Shown piece after piece: positions 36,195 through 47,295 of a DNA stretch of 64,000 bases. The notes below the pieces were generated by a model. The model ran no database searches. It was not told where the DNA came from and saw only the letters and a list, made by a program, of their open reading frames with translations. A program made the translations under genes and the position numbers. Each line of letters opens with the position of its first letter. The stretch's first letter is position 1. The DNA is taken from the NCBI GenBank assembly GCA_000697355.1, contig JNEN01001252.1, positions 62,001-126,000 of the forward strand. Reading direction: 5' to 3'. This DNA is from Syncephalastrum monosporum B8922. Taxonomy: Eukaryota > Mucoromycota > Mucoromycetes > Mucorales > Syncephalastraceae.

Positions 36195-37589
36195 ATGGCC
36201 ATTGCTGCTGCTGCTAACGGAAACGACCAAAAGGACAAGTTGATCATCTTTGACACCACCCTGCGTGACGGTGAACAGGTAAATCCCGTGGACACCCTAT
36301 GCGCACTGTATTTTTCCTTTTCTGACACTTTTTCTTTTTCTGCAGTCGCCCGGTGTGTCTCTGAACACGGAGGAAAAGATTGAAATTGCCAAGCAGCTGG
36401 CCCGCTTGGGCGTTGATGTCCTTGAGGCCGGTTTCCCCATCGCGTCCGTAGGCGATTTCGAAGCTGTACAAAAGATCGCGCGAGAGGCCGGTAATCTCAT
36501 GGAGGGTCGTGAGCAACTGGGCGTGCCCATGGTAAGCAGAAGGATAATCTCTGGGTTCTGGGTTATTGGCTGAGAGTACTTTATACTGATATTGTGACTG
36601 TAATTGTATAGACGATCTGCGGTCTTGCGCGTGCTACGCCCAACGACATCAAGCGCGCCGCAGAGGCCCTGCAGCCCGCGCCGCGCCGCCGTATCCACAC
36701 CTTCCTGGCCACATCAGACCTGCACTTGAAGTACAAGCTTAAGATCGATCGCGAGGAGTGTGTCCGCCGCTCCGTCGAGGCCGTCAAGCTGGCGCGTTCG
36801 CTCGTCGACGAAGTCGAGTTCTCGCCCGAGGACGCCAGCCGCTCCGACCCCGAGTTCCTCTGCCACGTCCTGGGCAAGGTCATCGAGGCCGGCGCGACGA
36901 CGCTGAACATTCCCGATACGGTTGGCTATAACATGCCTGAGGAGTACGGCGCTCTGATCAAGCACCTGATGGAGAACACCCCCGGCGCTGACAAGGTTGT
37001 CTTCTCGACCCACTGCCACAACGACCTGGGTCTGGCCACGGCCAACACCATCGCCGGCATCCGCAACGGCGCGCGCCAGGTCGAGGTCACTATCAATGGT
37101 ATCGGCGAGCGCGCTGGTAACACTGCCATGGAGGAGGTTGTCATGGCCGTCCACACCCACCCCAACGCCTTCCCCGTCCGCCACACCATCACCACCCAGC
37201 TCATCTACCCCACGTCGGTCATGGTCTCTGAGCTGTCGGGTATGATGGTCCAGCCCAACAAGGCCATCGTCGGCCGCAACGCATTCCTCCACGAATCCGG
37301 CATTCATCAGGACGGTATCCTCAAGAACCGCCAGACCTACGAGATCATCAGCGCCGAGACCGTGGGTGTCACCGACATTGCCCTCGTCCTCGGTAAGCAC
37401 TCGGGCCGTAACGCCTTCCGTGAGCGCTGCAAGGAGCTCGGCTACGACGCTATCAACGAGGAGGCCTTCCAGAAGGCGTTCGTCGATTTCAAGGCCCTGT
37501 GCGATAAGAAGAAGACTGTGGCGGATTCTGACATTCTGGAAATCTTGGGCACCATCCCCACCGTCCCCTCCAAGCACGTCGAGTTGTAA
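36195..37589 (+). CDS. 2-isopropylmalate synthase, plant/bacterial type, lacking the leucine-feedback domain
   Basis: Condenses acetyl-CoA with 2-oxoisovalerate, the first committed step of leucine synthesis. Three exons, 36195-36278, 36346-36531 and 36612-37589, give 415 residues. The catalytic TIM barrel is complete: [13 protein letters not shown] (metal-binding Asp, catalytic Arg), [25 protein letters not shown] (HxH metal ligands), [15 protein letters not shown], and then the subdomain with [15 protein letters not shown] and [16 protein letters not shown]. These match the LeuA type-1 (bacterial/plant) pattern better than the yeast Leu4 pattern. The protein stops at [12 protein letters not shown] just after the [11 protein letters not shown] helix, where LeuA normally continues for about 120 residues into the allosteric domain. 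Downstream sequence is C/T-rich 3' UTR with no continuing exon. There is no clear mitochondrial presequence ([15 protein letters not shown]), so a cytosolic location is likely. A related activity on other 2-oxo acids cannot be excluded. Confidence 0.93.
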
Positions 37590-38045
37590 ATTAGAAGCAA
37601 AAGTAATCTACACACCCACCCACATCCCACATCTATCTGAAATCGCGATATCCCTCTCTCCGCAGCCCAAAATCACATGTTATTTTCCTGTTCTCTCTTT
37701 CTTGCATCTGCAGCCCCTCCACATCTTCTCTCTTCTTTATCATCAAAGCCCCACCCCTCCCGCCGTAATGTATAGTCTCATCCCTGTTTGTCTTATTTCT
37801 TCCTAGTAAATATATATTTTTTTTTTTCGTTCTTTCCATGGAAAAACTGTAGAAGGATTTTTTTATTTCTTCGATCTATCAGCCCATGTGTGTTTTGCGA
37901 CACCCGGGAATGGATTCGCCGAACCCCGAGCGACGAGGCTGACGAAAAAAGTCAATTTCAGAACGCGCGTTCATTACCATTTGTGCCGCATTTGTATATA
38001 AAGGAACACAGACAGTGAGAAGCTTTTGTACTGTGGATAGAGTAC
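37590..38045. promoter_or_regulatory. 3' UTR and promoter of the NAPE-PLD-like gene, with TATA box
   Basis: A pyrimidine-rich 3' UTR is followed by TATATAAAGG (37995-38004), 41 bp before the next ATG, implying a very short 5' leader. Confidence 0.55.
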
Positions 38046-39594
38046 ATGCTTCGTCGAGCTCTTGTGCCACATAAAATAGCCCTCGCTGGTTCGGGCGCTT
38101 TTCTTGCTTACCACTTGTACAAAACCAAGAGCTTCCCTGTCATGGCACAAGGAAAAGAGCACCACACCGGTTCAGGCTTTAGTAAGTCTTCGTTATTCTA
38201 TCGTGGTACAGCTTGAAGGCCAACCTTTGCGATCAGAGAATCCCTGGCCCTCGGCTGCCGCCAATGGCATGTGGGAAACAATCCAAATGCTGCGCGAGAT
38301 CAAGCTTGGCAAGACCGAGAAGGAGATCCAGCCACACCACAAACCTCAGCAAGTACCTCTCAACCAGACGCTCCTTCGTCAACCTGAGACCGCGGGCAAC
38401 AACACGATCCTCACTACTTGGCTTGGCCAGTAAGTCACAAGAAACCTGCTCTTTTCTTTACTACGAACAGGTCCAATTGAATATGACTCCCGTTTTCTCT
38501 GCAGTGCCTGCGTCCTTGTTCAATTGAACGGGTACAATGTTCTTTTTGACCCTGTCTTCTCGGATAGGTAGGGAATAGATATCCTCAGAAGGCACCCTGT
38601 TTGCTTATTCGCAACCTCAGATGTTCTCCTCTGTCATTCGCTGGCCCCAAACGCTTTACCGACCCGCCCTGCCAAATCGAGGACCTGCCTCAAGTGGATT
38701 GCATCGTCATCTCCCATAACCAGTAAGTGTTTTAACACGATCGATAAAAAAACAAAAACACCTTATACCATACAACAGCTATGATCATATGGACTCGCAA
38801 TCGATCAAAAAACTCGCCGAACTGCACCCGAACGCCAAGTTCTATGTACCTCTCGGCAACAAAGCCTGGTTCGAGATTGACCCATCCCGTGTCGTCGAGC
38901 TGGACTGGTGGAACGCATCCGAGCTGATGATCCAAAACGCTCAGGGCCATTTGAAGCTGACCTGCACTCCCTGCCAACATTTTTCGGGTCGTGGCCTTTT
39001 CGACCGCAACAAGACGCTCTGGGCCTCGTGGTGCGTTGAGAGCATTGTCGAAGGCGAATCGAAAGGCAAGGTCTTCTTTGGCGGCGACACCGGCTACCGC
39101 GCAGTGGCTGCGACCGTCCCGCCCGAGCAGCGCTTTGATGAAGCCTATCTCGATACACTGCCCCATTGTCCTGTATTCAAAGGTAAATACAAATAGCCAT
39201 GCAGGTCGGGCACACTGGATCTAACATAGCATAAACAAAAAGAGATTGGCGACAAAATCGGGCCCTTTGATGTATCCCTGATTCCTATTGGCGCGTATTC
39301 CCCGCGTTGGTTCATGTCCACCGTCCATTGCTCACCCGAGGATGCCGTGCGCGTGCATGAGGATGTCAAGAGTAAAAAATCGGTAAGTATAGATACGACC
39401 CTTCAAGCGAGTCATTGTATATTTATGCTTTGAACCTACAGATCGGCATCCACTGGGGCACATGGGTGCTCACGGACGAGCCTGTAGACGAGCCGCCCAA
39501 GCGTCTCAAGGCTTCCCTCGAGAGACGCGGCCACCAAGCAGAGGACTTTGTTGTACTCAAGCTCGGCGAGACTCTCGTCGCGGATGCTTCATGA
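38046..39594 (+). CDS. NAPE-PLD-like metallo-beta-lactamase-fold phospholipase D
   Basis: Predicted to release N-acylethanolamine from N-acyl-phosphatidylethanolamine; the yeast relative is mitochondrial Fmp30. About seven exons, roughly 400 residues (estimate). The start ([20 protein letters not shown]) combines basic residues and a hydrophobic stretch, suggesting a mitochondrial or membrane-anchored N-terminus. [18 protein letters not shown] matches the family's conserved entry segment. The metal-binding motif is HNHYDHMD, assembled across an intron boundary; further ligands lie in [18 protein letters not shown] and IGIHWGTW near the end. [18 protein letters not shown] is the usual MBL beta-hairpin with Asp. 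Fold and family are certain; substrate rests on family resemblance. Confidence 0.92.
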
Positions 39595-41504
39595 ACCATT
39601 GATAGAGTGTACTACCTACTACTTTAGACATTACGCATATAATATAATTGTTGAACAAGTACTGCGCATGTATACCAAAAAATGGTCTGACTCATTATTT
39701 GAATGTACGGAAACACTGAACAACATGTATAGATGCAACGTCTTACTTCCCTTTGCTGTTGCTTAGATAGACTATGATCCCAGTCTGAGACCCCTGAGAG
39801 CAGCCGAGCAAACAATAAACCTTTCCATGTTTAGACCTCTCCACTCTGACACTATGAATGTCTCCAAATGCTTACATTCACTTTTTCCAGTCACTTTCCA
39901 CTGTCTTTCCTCCCTTTTCCTCTACTATTATGGGTAACGACGGCTACGTGGTGAAGAAGACATGATGTATTTCGACTTCTTCCGTAAAAAAATTCATGCT
40001 ACTCTGAGCGTATGTGACAGTTAGCAATTCACGTGATTGATCAAATTCGAAAAGGTCTGTCATATCAAAGAATCTTCACGACCCTACCTTAATTTCACTT
40101 TTTGAAAGACCTGCTATAGTTGCCGACCGATGGTCTCCATCTAACAACTGAAGTCGCCAAAAGTCCAAAGCCTCCTTTATAGATACCGGCATTTACCATG
40201 TACTCCAGCAAACTGAAGGGTGTCGTTTACGTACATGAGACCCCGTGTATCGAATTATTGATTAGCTCGCTTTATATGTCTTGCTAGACGACGGTGTACA
40301 ATAGCCATCACCCATTATTTCTGATAACAAAGTGAGAGAAATCTATATATGATAAATTCATAATGGAAAAACAAAAACACACATGCATGGACGACGCTTC
40401 CGTTGCTCATGGGTGCCTGCGATGGGCATACTATCCTTCTTGCTCAACATGGCACGGAAACAAGTACATTTTAATGGTAAATAATACTCGACCGCTCTTT
40501 CCAGCTCCTATATGGTGTACAGTGATCTATGTCCATCTTTGTCCTAGACAGATCTATCTTCTCTTGGCGTTACGTATGTGATAGGTACGTGGCGACTAGC
40601 TCGTGAGAACTCTGACAGCATTGATTGAGAAAACATCACATCCTTATCACTCACTCTGTGTATATATGGCATCAGTTCATATTTATATTACCGCATGTAA
40701 TTAAACAAGCACCAGCGTTTAGTTTACTTTTATTCAAATGCTTGTTGAATGGAGTGCTGTCGAAGCAAGCTATAGCCGTGACAATTTATTTTCATATGCT
40801 TGTTTCTTCCTTCCTTTGTCAAGAACATCACTCAAAGAATGGATTCCACCTGAGCTACACTTAGCAGAGGCGAGCAGAAGCAGTTCAACTAGACATGGCA
40901 AAGCGGGGTGCATCTGTGACACAAGATCTTGCCCAAAGGTGTTTCTCTCTATAATTTCGTCAAAAAAGTCATTTCTTTAATTGGTCTGTTCTCAATGTGT
41001 CACAGACGGCAGCCTTTCAAATGCCGTTCCTAACAGAGAATGATTTGATGGACTATGTGGCTCTACACAGTTATCCTTCGCCTGTATTATGCCATGTACT
41101 ATGCATAGACACTCTGTCCAAAAAGTAGACCTGCTTTGGTGGAAAACGAAATGCACGCAGTGGCGAGAACAAAGTTCATGTAGTACGAAAAACTACTTTT
41201 CGGAAAGAGTGTACAGACTTTCTTCTTACTGTGCTTCTGGTTTATGTGTGCTACCTATATAAAAATAAATACGCTCGGTGCTCTTCTCATGTAACGTTTA
41301 GCAGCAGTACACCTATTTTCTTTGTCGATCCACTATTTTTACGAGACTGCTGTCTGTCCCACCCGAACTGTATCGTGTTCGAATTCACAAGACGGTGCCA
41401 AGAAATAAGCTGCAAGTGACACAGGAAAGGACAGCCATAGCCATATATGACTTTCTTGTTTAATAAATAGTAGTATATATTAGAGGAGCATGTTATTATG
41501 TAAT
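39595..41504. other. Gene-poor region
   Basis: About 1.9 kb, AT-rich, with no frame longer than 80 codons and no family signature on either strand. It contains the convergent 3' ends of its neighbours. Confidence 0.55.
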
Positions 41505-42050
41505 TTACAGTAGACAGTAGGTGATCACAGAGAGGAGAAGGAAGAGAAGGGTGTGGGAAGGCAGGTTGAGGACGCCTGCGTTGAAGTGGAGCATGATCGG
41601 GCGTGAGCGGAGAGACAGATCAGTGAAGAAGGCTGTGTCAATGTTGGTCGTGACAGTCAAATAAAAGATATCGACCTGCACGTCTTGTTCTGATCCATTG
41701 ACCTGCTCCTTGATGGTCAGGTCGCCAGGGACGTGCCACTCGTAGGTCGCCGCCTCAGTGAAGTTGAGCTGGCTTCCGGTCGAGTTTCCGCCTTCCAGCT
41801 TTTGGCCGGTTGTGACGTTCTGGATCAACTGCGTTGCAGATGCGTCGTTCCAGAGCGCAATGTCGACGGTGTAGTTACCCGTGCCCATGTTTTCGTAGCT
41901 GTATTCAATTTTCACCGTGTCGCCGCCCTTGATCGTGCCATTGTAAGGCGGGTTGGTGATTGAAGGGCCGACCTGCCCAACCACGCCGCGGGTCGCTATG
42001 GCCAAGAACAGTAAAGATAAGCACAGAGTATACGCGCCGTGGGCGATCAT
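41505..42050 (-). CDS. Secreted GPI-anchored glycoprotein, Kre9/Knh1-like or cell-surface beta-sandwich domain
   Basis: A single-exon 181-residue protein. The start MIAHGAYTLCLSLLFLAIATRGVVG is a signal peptide; upstream in-frame Met codons would bury it. The body begins VGPSITNPPYNGTIKGGDTV, like the 'ITSP...W.aGq.v.i.w' entry of Kre9/Knh1 beta-sandwich domains, and contains several N-glycosylation sequons (NGT, NYT, NVT, NST, NFT, NGS). The C-terminus is a hydrophobic tail (LLFLLLSVITYCLL) after a Ser/His segment, as expected of a GPI signal. It sits 278 bp downstream of the GH17 glucanase gene in the same orientation, both cell-wall proteins. Family placement is tentative; secretion and anchoring are well supported. 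Confidence 0.82.
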   Translation of the reverse strand: MIAHGAYTLCLSLLFLAIATRGVVGQVGPSITNPPYNGTIKGGDTVKIEYSYENMGTGNYTVDIALWNDASATQLIQNVTTGQKLEGGNSTGSQLNFTEAATYEWHVPGDLTIKEQVNGSEQDVQVDIFYLTVTTNIDTAFFTDLSLRSRPIMLHFNAGVLNLPSHTLLFLLLSVITYCLL

Positions 42051-42328
42051 GATGGACAGAAAAAGAAAGGAAGGGGAAGTGAAAGAAATAAAAAAAAAAA
42101 GAAGAGTCGTAGCCAAAAGAAAAAGATACAGATGTATTTCAAAAGAAGTTGTCCCATGTTGAGGCCATTTTGGAGATAGTAGCGCGTGGAGCGGAGTGGT
42201 GCCACAAGGAGGCAAAAAAAAAAAAAAAAGAGAGATAGAGAGAGAGCGTATTTTTGTATTTTAGGAAACACACGTTTGGGAAGTCCACATGTATAAGTCG
42301 AGAAAGGGCCCAGACTCTTTGGGTAAGT

Positions 42329-43277
42329 TTATTGGAACTGGGGAATCTTCGACTTGCCCTGAGCGTCCAACAGACCCCAGTGCTGCTCTACGTTGAAGTC
42401 ACCGCCGTTCTTCCAGTCCGAGTCTTGCGTCTCAAAGTAATAGTACTGGATATCGGTCTGGAGAATGTCCTTGACATAGGTCTGGAGGTTCTGGGTGCTG
42501 GGTTGCGCAGCGCCGTTGCTGTCACCTTCCGAGGGCCAGCCCGTCTCACCCACAACGACTTCCTTGTTGCCAGCCTTGCCCTTGAAGCTGCTCAGCTGCT
42601 GCTGAAGGTTGCTGACGCCCTGGTCGACCGAGACGGAGGCAAAGAAGGGGTGAATGTTGACAACGACCATGTCCGAGGCATCCAACAGCTGGCTGTCAAA
42701 GCTCGTGGGAGTTTCCACGGTGCCGACCTTGAAACCGCTGAGCTTGCCCTTAACTTCCTTGATCTTGCTCGCGAGCTCACCCGCCTGCATCAGGCCGCCC
42801 TGAACAGCCTCGTTACCGACCATGACGCCATTGATCAGGTTTTTGTTGGCCTTGCTCAACGCAGACACCGCATTCGAGATCTCCTCGTCATCCTTCGAGG
42901 AGCCGTCCATCCAAAGACCGACCAGCATCTTCATATCGCCTGCCGACTCCAGAGCCTGCAGGATGTTGGGGAGCTGGTTGCACTCGGTCGAGTAGGTGCG
43001 CACATTCTTGATACCGTTCTTCTTGAAGCGTTGGATGAACTGCTGCACTTGCTGAGTAGAGTGGCAGCTGCCGTCTGGGCCCTTGGCAGTGTACCTGTCA
43101 TTATTGTTGAGTTTTAATGTCTTGTGTCACCATACAATAAAGTTAAAAGATGTGCTGAACTTACGTGATACCCCAAAGGCCACCACTGCCGCCGTCACGC
43201 TTCGAGACTGGCATTGCCTGGACCAGCCCGGCAACGAAGCAGACGAGGGTAAGGAAAAGGACGCTGTTGTAATGCAT
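42329..43277 (-). CDS. Secreted GH17 beta-1,3-glucanase / glucan glucosidase
   Basis: Hydrolyses or remodels cell-wall beta-1,3-glucan. Two exons, 43277-43165 and 43094-42329, give 292 residues. The start MHYNSVLFLTLVCFVAGLV is a signal peptide, followed by a Kex2-like SKRD. The mature part opens GLWGITYTAKGPDGSC, the usual GH17 entry. The acid/base Glu is in MVGNEAV and the nucleophile Glu in VVGETGWPSEG, the standard GH17 pair. NVRTYSTECNQLPNIL and GLWMDGS also match the family. The C-terminus (NVEQHWGLLDAQGKSKIPQF) is typical and there is no GPI signal, so the enzyme is probably secreted or wall-associated. A TATA-like box lies about 115 bp upstream. Confidence 0.95.
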
Positions 43278-43391
43278 CTTGTTCTTGTTGTGTATGTATA
43301 GGAATGTGTGATATGTATAGGTAGACCGAACCAGCAGCTACGACGTGTTGTGTGATTGTAATGAGTCCCATCCTGTCCTAAATGTCCAGCC

Positions 43392-43399
43392 CTTTTATA
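43392..43399 (-). promoter_or_regulatory. TATA box of the GH17 gene
   Basis: TATAAAAG on the minus strand, 115 bp upstream of the ATG at 43277. Confidence 0.55.
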
Positions 43400-45068
43400 A
43401 CGCAAATCCAGTGATCGCCTTGGCGTGGACAATGAAGCGGAGGAAAGGCGATAGCGGAAGATTAACATATAGCGTCAAGCGGACAGGCAATGGTACGGCG
43501 TGGGTCACCCACGTTGTGATGATCCCGCCCGCCCCTGAAAATCTAATTCTAAAAATCCTTCGCGTTGATTTGACTTGTCTTGCTGCAATTTTCAAGATTG
43601 CTATCACACACAGCCACTCAGAAGCGTTCAAGGTCGGAAATCAGTCATTTCATTTTTTAGTGCCTGAGAACAGAGTCGCGAGCGCGTCTGTCAATGGTAA
43701 GCACTATTTCCTTAGCGCCAAACACAAGGGCTCGAGTCGCACCGCGAACAAACCATCCAAAAACTTGTCATTTCATTGTTAATACCAGTTACACACAGGA
43801 CTTGCTAATGAAAAAGACTATTGTTCAAGAGCTATTTTATAGACACCCCTCTTCCATGTATGCTTGACACCCTTCTTCGCTAGCCTATTCGTCTGTGATT
43901 TTCCTCACGCAAAGACGGAATGGGCTGGCCTCACTTTATTAGATCTTATCGGTCCGAACCTGAATGTTTCAGAAAGCAGAAAATGGCAACGGCCCAGAAT
44001 CACGACCCTTGGCTTTCCCGAAAGGTGAGAAGACACCCATCACGTCAGAGAGAGGATCGCTGAGTCGGGAACGCGACGTCAAAAAGGGGGTTGAAACACA
44101 TTACTTTAGTTCGAGATCGTCTTAGTGTGTGTGGATGTGTTGGATAGACGGCCATTTCCGTTGAGCCAAGTTGACAAATAGCTCAGACAAGACGGTGCTT
44201 GTTACGTGTGTATTTGTAGACATGCAGGCCGCGGCTATCCTAGTGATCAAGCTGACATTTACTACCCGTTACTTGCTACTTTAAGCAGATTATGGGTAGA
44301 AGATCATCAAAGACCCATGTCTCAGTTTGGCAGAACGACTATGTGAAAAAAAAAAAAAAAGACATTGACAAAGGAGGAGGGACCGTCATGGATGTTAAAA
44401 ATGAGTTTCCTATGCGGATTCAACAAATGTCAGCACTATTTGTGTACGCCAAGGACAAAAAATAAAGGTTTGATGATAGATAAACAGAAAAACTGTAATG
44501 CTTATGATAGATCTAGGCATGCACGTTGCTACAGAGAGACCTGTATGTTAATTTAAACATTCTGGATTCATGCTTCTATGGTATCGTCAAAGCAAAATGG
44601 GGTCTCACTTTTCCTTAAGAGACGGGAATAAAGGATCACGAAGATGTGGCTCGCTCATAAGGAGGACGGTTAGTTGATCGGTTGGATAGCATAGCTTAGC
44701 AAAGCATAGCATAGCAAAGCATAGAATGAGATGCGTACGAACAAGCAAACAAAGAAAAAATCTCCTTTGTGGGATCGGTCATTAAAAATTAGGAGCGGGC
44801 GAACGGGCATGCAAGAGAATCTGAACCTCAGAAGCAAGGGGGGGTTCAGAGATCGTGCGAGTTCATTCAGCATCGCCAACTTATACTACTTATACTACTA
44901 CTACTATCCTACTCTATTCTATACTCATTGACTTTGCCTAATACTTGAGGTATTTGGTCCTTGCCTTTCCTTCACACAGTCCTATCCCTTGCTCTTCTTT
45001 TGCTCTGAACCTCTGCCCTCGCCTCCCGTCCCACCTCACTTTCCGAATCAGTTCAGCTTCCGTTCATC
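43400..45068. other. Gene-poor region between the divergent GH17 and SGF29 genes
   Basis: No supported gene. Contains the GH17 promoter at one end, an A-run (44346-44360), an imperfect tandem array of an AGCATAGC/AAAGCATAG unit (about 44685-44725), a TACTAC-rich stretch (44884-44925), and a pyrimidine-rich leader before SGF29. A 145-codon frame at 43345-43782 overlaps the GH17 promoter and has no family signature. Confidence 0.55.
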
Positions 45069-46517
45069 ATGGACCGTAAATCAAGAACCTCACGCTCCGC
45101 CTCGCTCGAGGAGACCAACGAAGAGCTGAGTCTGTGGAAACAGATATGCACCGCCCTGGCAAAGCTCGAACACATTCAAAAAGAGACGGAGACCGTCCTC
45201 AACAACATAAATAAGATACACGTTGCCGTGAATTTCGACGAAGGTAAAAATAATTAAGGTTCGCTTCCATTGTTTCCTTCTACATGAAAATGATGAAATG
45301 AAAAAGAACCGACGCACACACACATACACCATACATATATACGTACACATATACATACACATATTCTATTCTATTCTCCATGGCAGGTATATCGTCCGAC
45401 CTTTCTTCACGGTTAAAGGACTATTACAAGAGCGGCATCGACTTGTCCTCCAGTGAATCAAGGTAAATGCGTTCCTATCATTCCTTTTTAGTCATCATGT
45501 TTTTTTGTGTTCCCTTTTTTTACCTCTTTCCATTTCTATCCTTTCTCCACTGCCTGAAAATTAATTGCCTGCTATCTGTCTATGCTGGCCTACCCAGGAC
45601 GATCAATGATATCATCGAAAAAGTGTCTGTCCTGATTGCTCTGCGAGAAGCATCTGAGAGCTCCAACGGTAATTTCAGTCCGTCCTGTTTTTCCTTTTCA
45701 ACCAACACCCAGAAAAAGAACAAAAGCGCAAGAAGCGAAAGTCGGAGGCAGATGACTTGAAGTCCAATGGTTCTCCTGGTGGCCCGTCTGCAAAGAAATC
45801 AAAGACGTAAGCACACACGGATGGGAACTTTTGATCTATGTAATTACATGGCAATCTTGTTGTCTGTAGTAGCGACACAATTCCGCCAGGGACATCGGTT
45901 GGTTTAGCAGGAAAAAGTAAGAGATGAAATTCAAAGACTCACAAGTCGATCTAGGTGGCAGCCAAGCAACCAAAGCAAAAAGATAAAGACGAAGAATGGA
46001 TCCTGGCGTCTGTCATCAGCTTCAATTCTGAGAAAAACAAGTGAGCCATCACGGTTCTGCGCCTGTAGATTCAATTAACCAATGTGCCCAATTAGATACT
46101 CTGTCGAAGACATTGATCCTAACGAATTCGGCCAAAAACAGCAAGTATAACTCTGACAATCAGCTCGTTGACTAATCCATACATGATAGACGCTACCTCT
46201 TACCGCCACGAAACGTCATTCCTATCCCCGATCACAATGAAGTCAAGCACTTGCCCGAGTATGGCCCGGACGAAGTCGTTCTGGCCCTCTATCCTAATAC
46301 TACTTGTTTTTACAAAGCGACCGTTGTTCAACCACCGCGAAAGGTAGTGTCCTGGATTCTTATTATTCTGGAGTGATCCTTGTTCTGATATACCCGTGTG
46401 TGCTTCTAGGCCAAAGAAGGTCCATCAGGACTCTATCATGTCCAATTCGAGGATGATAACAACGAGGTTAAATACGTCCTACCTGAGCATGTACTCGAGA
46501 TGCCCAAATCCAAATAA
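45069..46517 (+). CDS. SGF29: SAGA complex subunit SGF29 (tandem Tudor, H3K4me reader)
   Basis: Reads H3K4me2/3 and helps the SAGA acetyltransferase act on promoters. About nine exons, roughly 290 residues (estimate). The N-terminal third is a helical coiled coil (ETNEELSLWKQICTALAKLE; TINDIIEKVSVLIALREASE), the Ada-binding part. A basic linker (EKEQKRKKRKSEADD) looks like a nuclear localisation signal. The C-terminal tandem Tudor begins TSVAAKQPKQKDKDEEWILA and carries DIDPNEF, the ALYPNTTCFYKATVV motif that supplies aromatic cage residues, and YHVQFEDDNNEVKYVLPEHV. All of these are diagnostic of SGF29. One intron (45246-45380) contains CA/TA-rich microsatellite sequence. Confidence 0.95.
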
Positions 46518-46671
46518 TATTATTATATTTTATCTATCGTATTGTGTTGTATTCTTGGATTAATCGTCTATTTCATGGGTCTGACCAAAGCGTTTCACTT
46601 ATTGGCCGCTATTTACGATTATTTCACATTGATCCGCCAGTCTGGGTCAGCCGGTATCTTCCCTTTTTACC

Positions 46672-47192
46672 ATGTCTCGCCAACGGCCGTGGGATGTCGA
46701 TACATCCAAGAACGAGGATAGCAAGGAGGACGACGGGTCAGAGAAGGGTACGTCGTGCCGAAAGAAGAGTGACTAGTTCTCAGTTGATCGACCACTAAAT
46801 GAAGTTTTCTCATGCATAGAGTTCAAGTCCATCACACACTTTCCGCAAGTGCAACGTTGTTCCGAGCACATTGATATGAGTGAACCTCAACCGAGCGGTC
46901 CGCAGCAGCAGCCGATCCATATGGACATGTATGATCGAGATATAGACCGGCGAATCGCTGTAGATGTCGCGGATAGCCGACGTTCAGATTGGAGCCCTGA
47001 AAAACGTCGACAAAGTGCATGTCGGGCGAGTGAGCTTTACAAGTCGATTTCTGGGACAGGCCTCGAGATTGATCAAGGTAAGCTTAAAAGACAATAAAGG
47101 ATCACGCATCAAGCGTGTGACTCATGTATTATTTGTCTGTGATAGATGGTCGTGTGGTGGGCGGTGATGAAGACGGACCAGGAGGGGGTTAG
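46672..47192 (+). CDS. Small acidic/basic hypothetical protein
   Basis: Three exons, 46672-46747, 46820-47077 and 47146-47192, join with consistent phase 1 junctions to give 126 residues. The protein is hydrophilic: an acidic N-terminus (SKNEDSKEDDGSEKEF), a middle with Pro/Gln (SEPQPSGPQQQPIHMDMYDR), a basic helix-prone stretch (SPEKRRQSACRASELYKSI) and a Gly/Asp tail (VVGGDEDGPGGG). No signal peptide, membrane segment or known domain is visible. The three good splice sites and tight spacing between SGF29 (155 bp upstream) and the convergent Sec72-like gene (104 bp downstream) support a real gene. Function unknown. Confidence 0.65.
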
Positions 47193-47295
47193 ACAGATAT
47201 ATCAAAAGGAAATAGGCTATATGTAACATTCCACAATTTCGACTGAATAGTAGTGTACTGTAGGGGCGTGGGTGCGGGGTGTTGTCAACTCTTGC

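Noticed and set aside
36714..37577. 287-codon minus-strand frame antisense to isopropylmalate synthase
   Set aside because: Shadow of a GC-rich coding exon; Val/Asp/Gly-rich composition typical of antisense frames.
41377..41390. GTTCGAATTC resembling a tRNA B box
   Set aside because: No T-arm pairing, A box or acceptor stem around it.
42254..43117. 287-codon plus-strand frame antisense to GH17
   Set aside because: Complement of a strongly supported catalytic domain; no features of its own.
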